DNA from: Leishmania martiniquensis
Taxonomy: Eukaryota > Euglenozoa > Kinetoplastea > Trypanosomatida > Trypanosomatidae
Direction of reading: 5' to 3'
Assembly (NCBI RefSeq): GCF_017916325.1
Contig: NC_090168.1
Span: 836,143-900,142, forward strand
DNA: 64,000 nt
Made by a program: the position numbers and the translations under genes. Below the pieces are notes generated by a model, which saw only the letters and a list, made by a program, of their open reading frames with translations, ran no database searches and was not told the origin of the DNA. Positions 49,444 to 60,763 of the stretch are shown here, piece by piece (within the stretch, counting starts at the first letter, position 1; each line of letters starts with the position of its first letter).

Positions 49444-51040
49444 GTGTATTTTGTTGTGCACGTCTCTGCGCGTGTGCGTATGTGTGTCCGGTTTGTGTTG
49501 CGTGTTTTGCATAAGGCGCTCCTTCACGTCAGCCGTGTTTCTTTTTTTCTCTGTTTTTCTCTTTCTGTGCGTGTTTAATATTCTCCTTTTGGCGATTTGG
49601 ATGTGTCGCTGCGATGTTGTCGGTGCTGTTTCGTCGGCTGAGCTGCAGTGCTCATTTAGGCTTCCCTTCCGGCTCATGTGTGAATGTGTTGGCGCCCTTC
49701 TCCCTCTCCCCCTCTCTCGTGGCATCATAAGAGATCCCTTCGCGCTTCCAGAGCTGCTCGACGTCAGCCCGAGTGGCGCGGTAGTTTGATGTGCGTGTGC
49801 CTATTTGTGCTCCCTTCTCCCCCTTTCCGCACGCCATATACTGTATTGTGCCTATGTAGACGATGCCATGACATCTGCGACTCGGACCATTGTTCACCCC
49901 TGCTTGCTAATGACAAGAAATGCTTGTGTGTGTCTGTGCTTGAAGGAAGGGAGGAAGGCGGCGAAGGGTGGTGGTGGTGGTGATGGCCGTTGCGTGCGCG
50001 AGTGCACTAGAGGTGTGCGTGTAGGCGCAGGTGTACAGGACGTCGTACATGAGGTCACGAGGTATCTCACCCGCCACGCGCCGTGTGTGGGGCTCAGGCA
50101 CAAGTGTGTCTCATGAGCGTTTCTTCTCTGCCCCCTTCTCTTTCTTACTCTGTCTGCATGGGGGTGTGGGCTCTCACCCCTCCGTACAGTTGTGCACCTT
50201 TGGGCGTGACGTGCACGGCATCCGTGAAAAAAAAGCGCACATCGGCCGCCTCTCTCCAGAGAAACGGTGCCTTTTCCGGCTCAGATTCGCACTCGCTTCC
50301 CCGGGGGAGGGGCTCAAAGTGCCCAGCGGAGGCTGAGGGCTTCTAAAGCGCTTCTTCAGCATCAACAGCGTCTTCTCAAAGAAGAAGCAGCGTGAGTCTT
50401 GAAGTGTGAGACCAACAATGCTTACGTACGGGCGGCGCCAGCATCTCTTTCGTGCATCTAAGCTCTCGGCCTTCTTCAGCGTCGTACATCTGCTGCAGCG
50501 GTGCGTCAAGGGTGCCATGGCCACCTTCTGCCCTCTCTGTGGCATACAACCTGAAGTTCTCCGCCGGATAAGGGACGCGATGATATCGTCGACGATGATG
50601 TCGCGCGCCTGCTACGCTTGCTATGCGGCACCGCCTCATCGCTATCTGTTGCCCTCTCTTCCCTTCCTATTCTCTAACGACTACTGCTGCTGTTTGCCAT
50701 GTCAACACCCCACCGTCTCTGAGAACTGTTTGCCATTATGGTAGGTGTCTGTGAGGGAGACCACTTCAGTGTGACAGACCCACGCGCCAACTGCATTTTT
50801 CCTTTGCTCACTTCTTTCCGAATTCCCCTCCCAGAGTCTGCATACGCCTGCTCTCTGCTGCATCCTTGGCCATCTCTGTGGAAACAAGGAGAAGCAAGAA
50901 AGCCCGGCTCAGCGTTTCTACCAATTTATCACATTCGCGCATCGCCCCTCTCGCGTTCTCAACTTCGACAGAGCTTTGCGCCTCCGGCCCACCACCGCGA
51001 CGCACTCCCCCGGCCTCTTCACTCGCCTAGTCGAGTGTAC

Positions 51041-51075
51041 CTCTTCCTTTCCCCCTCCCTCCGTTTCTCTGCCAG
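51041..51075 (+). promoter_or_regulatory. Predicted spliced-leader acceptor for NOG1
   Basis: A 33-nt almost pure pyrimidine tract ends in CCAG at 51075, six bases before the ATG. Confidence 0.65.
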
Positions 51076-51081
51076 CCCATC

Positions 51082-53040
51082 ATGACGTCCGTGTACAATT
51101 TCAAGACGATTACCGTCGTCCCGACGTACAAGGACTTCATGGATATTGTCCTGTCCAAGACGCAGCGCAAGACGCCGACGGTGGTGCACAAGGGCTACCA
51201 CATCTCCCGCATTCGCCAGTTCTACATGCGCAAGGTGAAGTTTACGCAGAAGACGATCAATGAGAAGCTCACCTTTATCCTGCAGGAGTTCCCGCGGATG
51301 GATGACATTCACCCCTTCTACGGTGATCTCATGCACGTCTTGTACGACCGCGATCACTACAAGGTTGCGCTTGGCCAGGTGGGTGCGGTTCGCCACATGG
51401 TGGACAACATCGGTCGCGATTATGTGCGCCTGCTAAAGTATGGCGACTCCCTCTACCGCTGCAAGCAGCTGAAGCGTGCAGCCCTCGGCCGTATGGCGAC
51501 GGCGTGCAAGAAGCTGAACAGCGCGCTTGCCTACTTGGAGAAGGTGCGGCAGCACATGTCTCGCCTGCCTTCTATCGACCCCAACGCGCGAACACTGCTC
51601 GTGACAGGCTTTCCTAATGTCGGTAAGTCTAGCTTCATGAACAAGGTGACGCGCGCTGATGTGGAGGTGCAGCCGTACGCGTTCACGACCAAGTCGCTTT
51701 TTGTCGGTCACACGGACTACAAGTACACTACCTGGCAGGTAATCGACACCCCTGGCATCCTAGACCACTCTTTGGAGGAGCGCAACGTCATCGAGATGCA
51801 GGCGATCACCGCGCTGGCTCACCTCCGCGCCTGCATCCTCTTCTTCATGGACCTGAGCGGCCAGTGCGGCTACTCCATCGAGCAGCAAGTCTCCCTCTTT
51901 GACTCTATCGGTCCCCTGTTCACGGGAAAGCCGGTTGTCGTTGTCTTCAACAAATGCGACGTGTGCACCATCGACGATCTCTCGATGGCGGAGCAGGAGC
52001 TCATCATGGACGCCATTCAGGAGGCGGGCGCCAAGTGGATTACGACTAGCACGCTCACAGATGTCGGCGTCGGGGACCTCAAGACCGTCGCTTGTGACAT
52101 GCTGCTCGCTCACCGCTCGGAGCAGAAAGAGGGATCTGGCCGCTATCAGGCGATTCAGAACCGCCTCTACTGCGCCACACCGCAGCAGCGCGACGAGCTG
52201 GCGCGCCCCGCCTTCGTGCCGGAGTCAGTGCTGAAGGAGCGCGCCACGGGTGAGTCGCCGAGGCGGCGCCGCAAGACGGAGCGCGACTACGAGTGGGAGA
52301 ATGGGGGTCCGGGTCAATACCAGAGGAACGAGCGCAAGACTTGGGATCTGGAGAACCCGGAGTGGGTCGATGACATCATTCCTGACATCATGGACGGCCA
52401 CAACATCTATGACAATATCGACCCTGACATTCACCAGCGTCTGCTGGAGCTGGAGGCGGAGGAGGAGGCGCGGCTGGAGGAACTGGAGCTGGAGGCGTCC
52501 CGCAAGCAAGAGCAGCACACGCTGGATAGCGACACGATTGAGGCGGTCAAGTTCATCAAGGACAAGGTAAAGGTGCTGAAGATGGAGCGCGCCATGAAGA
52601 ACCCTGCCATTCGGCGCACGCACAGCCAGGCGATCGCCATCGACAAGTTCAACAAGCGTACCGGCAGCCAGGACGCCAGGGCAAAGTCCATCGCGGACGG
52701 CAGCGGCGAGGTGCCTACCCGAAAGCGTGGACGCTCCACGTCTGTCGCTCAGACGGCGCTCCTTCGCGACCGCTCCGGCTCCTCGCACGTTAGCACCAAG
52801 ACAACTCGTAGCATCAGCGCCGCCTCGCCTAGTCGCGACCGTAGTATGAGCGTCAACCGCGGCGACGGCTATCGCGACGTGAACGAGAAGCTGCGCGCCG
52901 TGAAGCTGAGCAAGGTGAAGACACGGCCACTGGCCCGTCAGGCGCGGAAGGGCGAGGGTGACCACCACATCCCTAACCTTCGCCCCATGCATTTGTTCAC
53001 GGGTAAGGTAAAGAGCAATGGTGCTCGCGACAGACGTTAA
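51082..53040 (+). CDS. NOG1: Nucleolar GTP-binding protein NOG1
   Basis: A 652-residue GTPase of the OBG/DRG class. The N-terminal NOG1 domain ([20 protein letters not shown]) is nearly canonical. G1 GFPNVGKS lies at 176-183, G3 DTPG at 222-225 and G4 NKCD at 290-293. The C-terminal part (from about 390) is highly charged with Glu-rich coiled coil, then Lys/Arg/Ser-rich, as in all NOG1 proteins. It assists assembly of the 60S ribosomal subunit in the nucleolus; the trypanosome orthologue is a known nucleolar protein. The start is supported by the splice acceptor six bases upstream. GC3 is very high, suggesting strong expression. Confidence 0.96.
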   Translation: MTSVYNFKTITVVPTYKDFMDIVLSKTQRKTPTVVHKGYHISRIRQFYMRKVKFTQKTINEKLTFILQEFPRMDDIHPFYGDLMHVLYDRDHYKVALGQVGAVRHMVDNIGRDYVRLLKYGDSLYRCKQLKRAALGRMATACKKLNSALAYLEKVRQHMSRLPSIDPNARTLLVTGFPNVGKSSFMNKVTRADVEVQPYAFTTKSLFVGHTDYKYTTWQVIDTPGILDHSLEERNVIEMQAITALAHLRACILFFMDLSGQCGYSIEQQVSLFDSIGPLFTGKPVVVVFNKCDVCTIDDLSMAEQELIMDAIQEAGAKWITTSTLTDVGVGDLKTVACDMLLAHRSEQKEGSGRYQAIQNRLYCATPQQRDELARPAFVPESVLKERATGESPRRRRKTERDYEWENGGPGQYQRNERKTWDLENPEWVDDIIPDIMDGHNIYDNIDPDIHQRLLELEAEEEARLEELELEASRKQEQHTLDSDTIEAVKFIKDKVKVLKMERAMKNPAIRRTHSQAIAIDKFNKRTGSQDARAKSIADGSGEVPTRKRGRSTSVAQTALLRDRSGSSHVSTKTTRSISAASPSRDRSMSVNRGDGYRDVNEKLRAVKLSKVKTRPLARQARKGEGDHHIPNLRPMHLFTGKVKSNGARDRR

Positions 53041-55227
53041 GCGTTCGAGGTACGCCTACTGGAGGGACCAGGGGGTGGTGGTGGGGCGGCCGGATAGACG
53101 AAAGGAGAAGGGGGTGGCAAGGCGGTGACGTGACTGTCGTTATGGCGATGGCCGTGGAGCGCCGTTCCATATGAGTGCCGTGCCGGTCACCTCTTGTGCC
53201 GGCTGTGCGACGTACCCCTCACCCAACTCGAGTCTTCCTCCCCAGCCTGCCCCCATCGCTCTCTTTCGATCGGTGTTGGCGGCTTGTGGATGGGCTCTCC
53301 TCGTCTTCGCTCCCTTTTGCTCTCGTCGCCTCGTCCCTGCCGTGTGCTCTGTGGTCCTCTTCCTTTCTTCTCCCACCGCTGTTTCGCTCCCATGCCCCCA
53401 CATCATCCCTCGCACGTGCTCCTGCTTCGGTCGCTCTCTCTCAAATCCGTGGCAGACCTGTGGATGTGCGGCGCGCCTGTCTGCTACCGTCGGCCGCCTG
53501 ATCGCCGTTTAGGAGGCGGCCGGAGGCGATGGTGCGAGGGGGCGCGTGGGGCAGTGAAGGCCCGAGCGAGACGGAGAGGGCATGAAGCAATGTGGGGAAG
53601 GGAAAAAGTAAAAAAAGGGGTGGGGATTGGGCGTCTGCTACACCATCTGATCAGGTGAGGCGGGATGGGCTGATGAGGCGCGCGCATGTGCGTGTGGCTG
53701 CTGCGCTCGTTTTCTTAGTGCTCGCTTCGTTTTGCCGGCGTGCTTCCCTTCCCTTCCCCCTCTTCTCTCCCTGTGCACTGATGGTCCACGCCCCCGCTCG
53801 CTCACGCTAGGAAACGCCGCGATGTCGCCGTCGGCGACGGACTACGGAAGAAAACGGAAAGGCAAGACGAAACGGAAGCGGAGAATAGCAACGAAACGGA
53901 CACATCATCTCGGCACACTCGACTAACGGCGGCATAACTCGTTTTCTCTCCCCCTTCCTCCTCCCCCTTTCGTTTTCATTATGTCCAACTGATTCGCTTC
54001 TTTTCGCCATGCCTCTGTCCGTTTCTGTTTCTGCGTGCGCGCGCTTTCTCTCGCTCGAGGCGCTCACTCCCATGCAGAGGTGAGGAGAAGAGGGGGGAGG
54101 GGGCAGAGGGAGAGGAAGAAGGAGAGGTGTAATAGTGCGAGCAGCGACACGGGCACGCTCAGAGAGAGAGAGATGCGCTCTTGCTCAACCACAAGAGGGA
54201 TGCGGGACACAAAGACGATGCAGTGGCACGCGGCTCGGATGCCGCCGCCTCCGCCTCCTCCTCTCTGCTATGCCTCTTTTGTTTATCTTTTGGCGTTTTT
54301 TTAAAAGTTGTGTAAGGCGCACTGCCCGAGGCGATTCGGTTGGAATATGCGTAATTCTGTCGACAACTCACTCGAAGTTGTGTAAGCGCGTTAAACAAAA
54401 ACACAAACGGTAATCCCCCCCCAAAAGGCTCCAACACCAATGAGAAAGACGAAAACATGGACAGGGGAGCGACTCGACTGCCGCCGCCCGACCGACGAAG
54501 ATGCTTAGGCTCTGAAGCGGAGGCTGGTGGTGGTGGTGGCTGGTGTGGTACGCGGACGGCAAAGTGGAGCTTGCACAGAGGTGTGCCTGCTGCAGCAGAT
54601 GCCCTTCCGCCGCTTTACCCCAGCAAGGTCCCCCTCGGCATCATCGCTGAGGCTGGCCAAGAGGCTCCTCAAGCGAGGATGAAGGCAGGAAAGGCGGTGG
54701 ATGAACTCTGCTTGTATGTACGTGCGTGCTTCTCCGCTCTTTCTGTCTGAATTGAGCCTCTGTTGTTTGGGGAGGCGATTTAGCTTACCAAAACTGACCC
54801 TCTCTGCCCCCGTCTCGCCCCCGTCTCGCCCCCTAAACGTCTCCAGAATCCCCCAACTCTCTGCCTTTACGCACACACACAGGCGAGGCTGCGTTGCTCA
54901 ACTGCTGCTATCGACTGCCCCACCCCCACCCACCGTGACGCACTGCAGGAAGAGCGAGAAGCGAAAGCAGGCGCACGATTCAGTGTAAGCGGGTCCGTTC
55001 GAGGAAGGCGCAGCGCCCTATTGGCGACCGTTGCGTTTTTTCCTTGAGAGTGGTGCGCGCTTATCGTTGCCCATCCTGCGTGCTCTTTTGGTTTGGCAGC
55101 GAAAGCGATTGCGTTCGAGGAATCTTTGCGTGAGCGGCAGCGCTTTTTTTTTTCTCTATTCGTGGTGCGCACTACTGCAACCGTCTCGGTCTGACTGCAC
55201 CTGCATCCTCATGGCTATCAGCGAATC
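53041..55227. other. Long intergenic spacer
   Basis: Low-complexity, mostly pyrimidine-rich on the plus strand with purine-rich patches at 53.5-53.65 and 54.08-54.18 kb. A 97-codon ATG frame at 54457-54750 lacks support. No gene is called. Confidence 0.55.
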
Positions 55228-56040
55228 ATGTCGGAGAGCCTCGATAGGTGGGATGTGTACCGCCTTTTTTGCATTTCGTCAGCCGGCGTCGACGAAGGTG
55301 AGCTGCAGGATCGACTTGGGATCGTAGAGGACTATCTGGCCGACTACGAACGTCTGTGCTGTGCGTTTTTCGAAGCGCGGCGCACCGCGCACACACAGGA
55401 GATCAACCGACTGGTTGTGGACGAAGCAGAGGAGCGCCGATTTTTGCATGCAGACGCCGCCTTCCTGCCGTGGAAACTCTTTGTGAAGCTGTCCTTTGCG
55501 CAGGCAAAGATGCTCATGGCTGAGCAGGAGAGCGCCATGCGCCACCGTGTTGTACGCGCGTGCGCCGAGTCTTTCACGGACTTGTTCTTGGCTTACGAGG
55601 AGCTGCAGCGAATGCAGCTGACATGGGAGGCACTCGATTCGCTGGCGCTGAAGGCGTGCATTGTTGGCCGACACGGCGTCCGCGAAGTCCAGCTGGCGCG
55701 CACCAGCATTCCAGGGCGTGTACCTGGCTCGATCTTTCCGCCCTCTTCGAAGGCCGCAGCAGCTGTCGCGGCAGTACGCGGACTTCTCGCACAAGAGCGT
55801 CAGGAGCGCCAAGGGCTGGAGGAGGCGCGCAGGCAGTACACTTCAACCGCCCTTCTTCTCCTGGCCTCTAATGAGAAGCTCCGTAGTTTCGCCTCTGCTT
55901 CGGTAGGCGGCACGACGCCCCTGCCACGGCTTAGGAGTGCCCCTGCATTGACAGTACGCCAGGTGCTGCATTACAGTGCAACCCGCATCCAATCTGCATA
56001 TCGAGGCTATCGTGTGCGAGCCGTGCGCGTTGTGTCGTGA
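55228..56040 (+). CDS. IQ-motif protein
   Basis: A 270-residue, mostly helical protein with no globular family I recognise. The C-terminal residues contain one good IQ motif (IQSAYRGYRVR, about 254-264), the calmodulin-binding pattern IQxxxRGxxxR. Upstream is a long helix with charged LAQERQERQGLEEARRQ, likely coiled coil, and before it a helical N-terminal half rich in Leu and Ala. A calmodulin-binding cytoskeletal or flagellar protein is plausible but unproven. The start is the first ATG; an upstream T-run and AG fit an acceptor near 55.15-55.2 kb. Confidence 0.8.
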   Translation: MSESLDRWDVYRLFCISSAGVDEGELQDRLGIVEDYLADYERLCCAFFEARRTAHTQEINRLVVDEAEERRFLHADAAFLPWKLFVKLSFAQAKMLMAEQESAMRHRVVRACAESFTDLFLAYEELQRMQLTWEALDSLALKACIVGRHGVREVQLARTSIPGRVPGSIFPPSSKAAAAVAAVRGLLAQERQERQGLEEARRQYTSTALLLLASNEKLRSFASASVGGTTPLPRLRSAPALTVRQVLHYSATRIQSAYRGYRVRAVRVVS

Positions 56041-56914
56041 CCACGGCAAGGGGTGCTACGGGCGCCATCGGTCGGCTTGCCCCTATCTCTGTCTGAGGGC
56101 CTTTCTTTCTCGAGTGGAGTGCTCAGCCGTGCCTTGCACGCCACTTCTGTTTTCTGGGCATGTACTGCGAAGCATCTTTCCACCCCATGAGAGGGTGCTT
56201 GTTGGGGCGTGTTCTCGATGTAAAAGTAGTGGACCTTTTTGTTGTTGCACTTTCCCCGTTCTCGGTGGCTTCGTCAAGAGGGCGAGCAGATGTGCCTCTG
56301 ACAGTCTTCTCTCCGCTGTCACCGCTGCTACCGCTGCTACGAAACGGGCGCGGCGCGCATCCCCCTGCAAGAAGGAGGAGCTAAAACAAAACGTGAGCAG
56401 CTAACTATACGCCGTGCACAGCAACCGCTTGCACAGAGGTGCACCTGCTGTGCACTAGCAGGTTTCAGAGGAGATTGGGAGAGTGTGTGCGTGTGGGGCG
56501 CGTGCTCTTGTGCCTTGCGCTTCCTTCTCACCCCCCATCTCGACGCTGGTGGTTGCGGCATGAGGTTCTGCGGCACACGCATGCGTACACCGTGAACTCG
56601 CACAGCTTACTAAGTGCCATCAAGACTGTCGCACACCATGTGCCTCAGAACTGCATTCCACCAGCGGACTTCTTTCCCTTTTCTGAGTAGAGCGCTTACC
56701 GCCGCCTCTCCTGCTCGATTTGAATTCGCGCTAATGACTTCTCTCTCCGCCACAGGCCCTACTGCCCCCCTCCCCTCCCAACCAGCCATCGATCTCTCCG
56801 CTGCTTAGCGGGAAGAAGTAAAACGAAAAGGCAGCAGCACAGTATTCTGGCACACCCGCACGCGTCTTTCGAGAAGAAAAAGCCCATAGCGCACCCCACT
56901 GAGCCCCGCAGATA
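56041..56914. other. Intergenic spacer
   Basis: A 3' UTR followed by a pyrimidine-rich flank. No gene is supported. Confidence 0.6.
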
Positions 56915-58816
56915 ATGGCCACTCTCAAGGACGGTCGCTTCCTGTTCATCCATGCGGATCGTCACCACCTGCTCCTGGAGCAGCACGTGAAGACAGCGGC
57001 TGGCTCTCCATCATCCACCACGGTGCCGACAACAGCAGCTGAAAAAGGCAATGCTGCAGCGACCCCCTCATCTACCTCATCTTTCGCCTCCCAACTCGTC
57101 TACGGAGGGGTGGTGCACGCCTTCGCGATGAATGCCGCACAGTCTCACATTGCGATGGTGTGCCCACGCGGCAGTGCGGCAGCCGCGTCGGCCACCCCCG
57201 GTCACCTTCGCGAAGACGGCGCCAACACGGTGCTGCGGCTCTTCTCATTCGCCCGTAGCGAGGTGGGTGAGCTGATCGACGAGCTCGTGACGGTCGAGGC
57301 ATGCGGTGTGGTGTGGGTGGGGAACCGGCACCTCGCGCTGGAAGTGCACCGGCCCCGGGAAGGCGCCAGTGGTGAGGCGACCGTTTGCTCCCCCTCTTCA
57401 CATCCCTCGTCGGCGCCTTCAACGTCCACCATCTTGATCGAAGTTACCAAGGCACCGGAGCGGCTGAAGTGGGTGCGACACGACCACGCAGCGGCATCAC
57501 CGGTGCCTGCTCCGGGATCCGTTCTGTGCGACATCCATGCCGGCAAGCAGAGCCTGCGCTTCTGGGACTTGCAGAAGGGAAAGGTGACACGGGAGTGTGC
57601 CTTGCCGAATCGCCGCTGCCGTCACGGTAAGGCACGCACGGCGGTCGCAACGTGCAGTGACGGACCGTTTCTGTTTGTGGTGAACGATGACTGGACGGTG
57701 CATGGCTTTCACGTAAAGAAACGCGTTGCTCGAGAGCTGAAGCCGATGCTGTCACAATTCGAGTCGCAATCGGTCAACATCGCCAACAACCGCGCCAGCA
57801 ATGCGAAGGTGAGCGAGGCGAATGACGAGGGCCAGGAGGCGGCGGAGGAAGGGGAGGGGAAGGAGTCTCCCACGCCGCCCCAGCCTGCCAAGATGCCAGC
57901 ACCCGCCCGCGAACTTGCGCATCCGCGGCTCTTCGCCTGCGCAGTCAGTGATACGCAAGTTCTCCTCGCCCTCCAGGGGTCATCTACTGTTCTGCAGTGC
58001 GCCTGCGGGCCGAATGGCAGCCACGATGACGAATGGACCGTTGTTGCCAAGATGCGTTTGCCGCGGCGGCTGCAGGCGTCTTGCGAGGTGGTCGGCCTCT
58101 CCGCTCGAGGCTGCCTAGTCCGTCAGTATGAGCTGGTGGAGGGTGGCTCTCAGCAGTCCACGGCAGCCACCCCGTCAGACGCACGGGCAGGGGCGTCTTC
58201 GAGCGGCCAGAAGACTGTCGCATACTTTGTGGTTCCGCTGGAGATGAAGGCAACAGGGAAGGCCGCGGTGGAGTTGGCCGTAGCCCCACTGACGGTGAAG
58301 ACCCTCTGTGGAAGTTCAGGTACTACAGAAGGCAGTGCCGCGGCAACGAAGGGGGACACTGCGGAGGAGAAGAGGGAGGCGACGGAAGCAGCGGAGTTGG
58401 CCTCAGAGACGTCACGACAGGGGCGAAAGCGGAAGCGAAAAAAGAAGTCTGCTGCGTCCACCGCCGCCACGGCGAGTGGTGACGCAGCGGCGCCCAAAGC
58501 GTCTTCGGCAGCTACGGGCACAAGTATTCATGACACACACAACGAAGAGGCCGGCAGGGGTCCCCGCAATGGCGCAGGGCTGCGCTTGCAGTGCGCTGTT
58601 GGACGGTTGCTCGTTCATGCTGGCATCGGTCGCAAGGACCAATTCCCTGATGCCTTTGCTATAGGCGTTGCAACCGATGGAGTCGACTCTGCAGCAGTCG
58701 CTGCCACGGCACCCCAGGCACGGGGACGTGACTGGTACTCTACTGATGTGCTGATGACCGCGGGAGGTTTGGTGTTGGGTACTGTGCTGGGCGTGCTGGT
58801 AATGCGTCGCCTCTAA
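56915..58816 (+). CDS. Tail-anchored protein, possible beta-propeller
   Basis: A 633-residue protein with a single C-terminal hydrophobic span (about 613-630) followed by MRRL, the architecture of a tail-anchored ER protein facing the cytosol. The first 400 residues contain WD-like strands, such as SLRFWDLQKGKVTRECALP and FLFVVNDDWTVHGFHVKK, interrupted by Ala/Ser/Thr-rich inserts. The region before the anchor includes a long Lys/Arg patch (GRKRKRKKK). A cytosolic propeller with a C-terminal anchor recalls Sec12/PREB, the exchange factor for Sar1, but the match is only architectural, so the function is left open. Low-complexity inserts are typical of Leishmania proteins. Confidence 0.8.
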   Translation: MATLKDGRFLFIHADRHHLLLEQHVKTAAGSPSSTTVPTTAAEKGNAAATPSSTSSFASQLVYGGVVHAFAMNAAQSHIAMVCPRGSAAAASATPGHLREDGANTVLRLFSFARSEVGELIDELVTVEACGVVWVGNRHLALEVHRPREGASGEATVCSPSSHPSSAPSTSTILIEVTKAPERLKWVRHDHAAASPVPAPGSVLCDIHAGKQSLRFWDLQKGKVTRECALPNRRCRHGKARTAVATCSDGPFLFVVNDDWTVHGFHVKKRVARELKPMLSQFESQSVNIANNRASNAKVSEANDEGQEAAEEGEGKESPTPPQPAKMPAPARELAHPRLFACAVSDTQVLLALQGSSTVLQCACGPNGSHDDEWTVVAKMRLPRRLQASCEVVGLSARGCLVRQYELVEGGSQQSTAATPSDARAGASSSGQKTVAYFVVPLEMKATGKAAVELAVAPLTVKTLCGSSGTTEGSAAATKGDTAEEKREATEAAELASETSRQGRKRKRKKKSAASTAATASGDAAAPKASSAATGTSIHDTHNEEAGRGPRNGAGLRLQCAVGRLLVHAGIGRKDQFPDAFAIGVATDGVDSAAVAATAPQARGRDWYSTDVLMTAGGLVLGTVLGVLVMRRL

Positions 58817-59506
58817 CTCTTGTAGCTGCCGTGTGAGAGAGATGGCAGCTCTGCCGGCGGCCATAATCGTATCCAGCGAGCGACTGTGGATCTCTGCGAG
58901 CATGCGCGCTCCTCCCGCGCACGCTCGCTGGCTGTTTCAAAGTATGCGCAGGCCTTCTGATGGCCTCGGGCATGTGGTGAGCGTATGGGCAGGCTGCTGG
59001 GCGCCTACAGGTATCTCACACAAGAGAAACCCAACGAGAACGAAAAAAATAATGTGAGGAGGCGATACTTCAGGGAGAGAGAGAGCAGGCACCTCGTGAA
59101 TGTGTGTGCGTGTGCGTGTATGTGTGGAGGGGGGGAGGGGGCACGGACGCAGGGGTGTGCTTCAAGCGTAGACAGTAAAGTGCCCCACGAGGCATGGCGG
59201 TGCGCTTTCGGCTTCTTTGCACTGCTGCAACTTTCTCTCTATCTGAGCTGCGTGCATATCCAATACAAGTGCGCCAGGTCGGGCCAGCGGTTGGGACTAC
59301 CGCGCTTGCCTCCCGCCCTGTTGACTCTTCCGCACACGACCGCAGCTTTCCATCGGCTGTGTCTCTGTGCTTCACCCCCTCCTCTCCCTCTTCCCTCTCC
59401 CTTTCTGTGGCGTTTCCCTCCGACTTCTCGGCCAGCAGCAAAGGAGCCTCGAGTGCTGTCCCCTGCTGAGCCCATCGGCGACTCAACGTAAAGCGGCGAA
59501 GGTGGC
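58817..59506. other. Intergenic spacer
   Basis: A 3' UTR and the pyrimidine-rich flank of the FOR20 gene. No gene is seen. Confidence 0.6.
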
Positions 59507-59890
59507 ATGTCGAGCCAAGAGTCTCTCAAGGCTGCGATGCGGGAGTCGCTCGAGACGAATGGCACTATGAGTCGCATCAAGGCCGAGCTCCGAGCAGCCA
59601 TCTTTGAGAGACTCTCCGACGTCACTGCCAACGGCGATGGCAGGGCTGTCGAGAATCCACCTATGCCTCCAGAGAACATGATAATCAATGAGCTCATCAA
59701 GGAGTACCTCACGTTCAATGGCCTCGAGCACACACTGGCCGTCTTTCAGCTCGAGGCTCGAACGCCGGACAGCCAAGTGCCGCGTCGCGTACTCGCGTCC
59801 GAGCTGAACATGGCTGCCGCCCCGTCGTCTGTTCCGCTGCTCTACGCAATGCTTCACGAGGCGCGCCTCTCGAAAGATATGGGGCAGTAG
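59507..59890 (+). CDS. FOR20: FOR20/CEP20-like LisH protein
   Basis: A 127-residue protein with the length and layout of human FOR20. An N-terminal helix is followed by a LisH segment (about 55-90) in ENMIINELIKEYLTFNGLEH, strikingly like the N-x-L-I-N-E-L-I-R-E-Y-L-x-F-N motif of FOR20/FOP/OFD1. Next come the conserved R-x-x-L-x-x-E-L and a Pro-Leu-Leu-Tyr segment. FOR20 is a centriolar satellite and basal-body protein needed for cilium assembly, so a role at the flagellar basal body is likely. Tandem to CHMP1; no functional link is implied. Confidence 0.88.
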   Translation: MSSQESLKAAMRESLETNGTMSRIKAELRAAIFERLSDVTANGDGRAVENPPMPPENMIINELIKEYLTFNGLEHTLAVFQLEARTPDSQVPRRVLASELNMAAAPSSVPLLYAMLHEARLSKDMGQ

Positions 59891-60039
59891 CCTCCTTGAG
59901 TGTTACGCTTTCGCTCCGGCAGCACAGGCTTGGCGCCCGGTTCTTTTCTCCGGTCCGCTCGCACGCGCGCCCTCTACTTGGAATAGCGGAGACTAAGATG
60001 CGGTGATTTCCGCTCTTCCCCAGGAACACAAACACACAC

Positions 60040-60054
60040 ATATATATATATATA
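60040..60054. repeat. (TA)n microsatellite
   Basis: A TA run following CACACA in the spacer before CHMP1. Confidence 0.9.
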
Positions 60055-60689
60055 CATGAGTTTACATGGTGCCGCTCACTTCAGCCGCCAACCGCGATGA
60101 GGGTGCCATGCAGGCACATATTTATGCGAGCGAGTCACTGTATAGAAAAAAAACGCTGATGGGGTCTGCCTTTGATTTCCCCTCGCCCTCTCCTTCCCGT
60201 GCCTCACTCGCTCCCCGCGTGCTTGCCTCATCTCTCTTGACGTATTTCTTCAAGTGTAAACTACTCGGCACCCCTGCATTGCTCCAGCTGAGCAGTATGG
60301 CTAGGCGGGGAGAGGAGAGGAGAGAGGCTGCGGAGAATGGGCAGGGCTGCAGAAGGGGGAGAGAGGGAAGGGGGCGACTCGTTGACGGCAGAGCGAAGGA
60401 TCGCAAGTGGCACTTGCACACCAGTCCCCTCCTCTCTCCCCCGCGCTTGAGCAGGCTCCAACGCAGATGCGTGCACCTCAGTGGTGCGATTCTTCACTGG
60501 GTCTTGACGACACTTCACTGCTCGCATCTTTGCTTCTTGTCTTACGACGCTCTTCTGCTTTAGGTTTGTGCCGCCGCGCATCTTTGCGCTCTCGTCGTGC
60601 GATCGATCCCGAGCGTCGGCTCTCTCACTCATCTTTTCCGCGGCTTCATCAGCTCTCCCCCTTTTCCCACGCCTTACGCGGATCGCCCC

Positions 60690-60732
60690 GCTCCCCTTCT
60701 CTCGCCCTCGCTCATACCCTCTTTCCCTCCAG
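60690..60732 (+). promoter_or_regulatory. Predicted spliced-leader acceptor for CHMP1
   Basis: A tract of about 40 nt rich in C and T ends in CCAG at 60732, 31 bases before the ATG at 60764. Confidence 0.65.
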
Positions 60733-60763
60733 TGCGTCGGCTGCAACAGCAGCAACAGCGACG

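Larger units (their letters stand above)
48511..51081. other. Long intergenic spacer
   Basis: Pyrimidine-rich with TG-repeats. It contains the three-unit TA tandem at 49391-49443, then the acceptor of NOG1. Small frames at 50.1-50.75 kb are not convincing. Confidence 0.55.
59891..60763. other. Intergenic spacer
   Basis: Contains a (TA)n run at 60040-60054 and a strong pyrimidine tract at 60690-60730 that serves the next gene. The open frame from 60407 that leads into CHMP1 is untranslated leader. Confidence 0.65.

Noticed and set aside
50031..50744. Overlapping small frames, one with CPLCG and CYAC
   Set aside because: Frames change with no consistent codon bias, and no acceptor fits an ATG.
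54457..54750. 97-codon ATG frame
   Set aside because: Low-complexity Gly/Pro/Arg content, no recognised domain, and expected by chance in G/C-rich spacers.
60407..60763. N-terminal extension of CHMP1
   Set aside because: A strong pyrimidine tract and AG lies inside, and the extension is low-complexity; CHMP1 has normal length from 60764.
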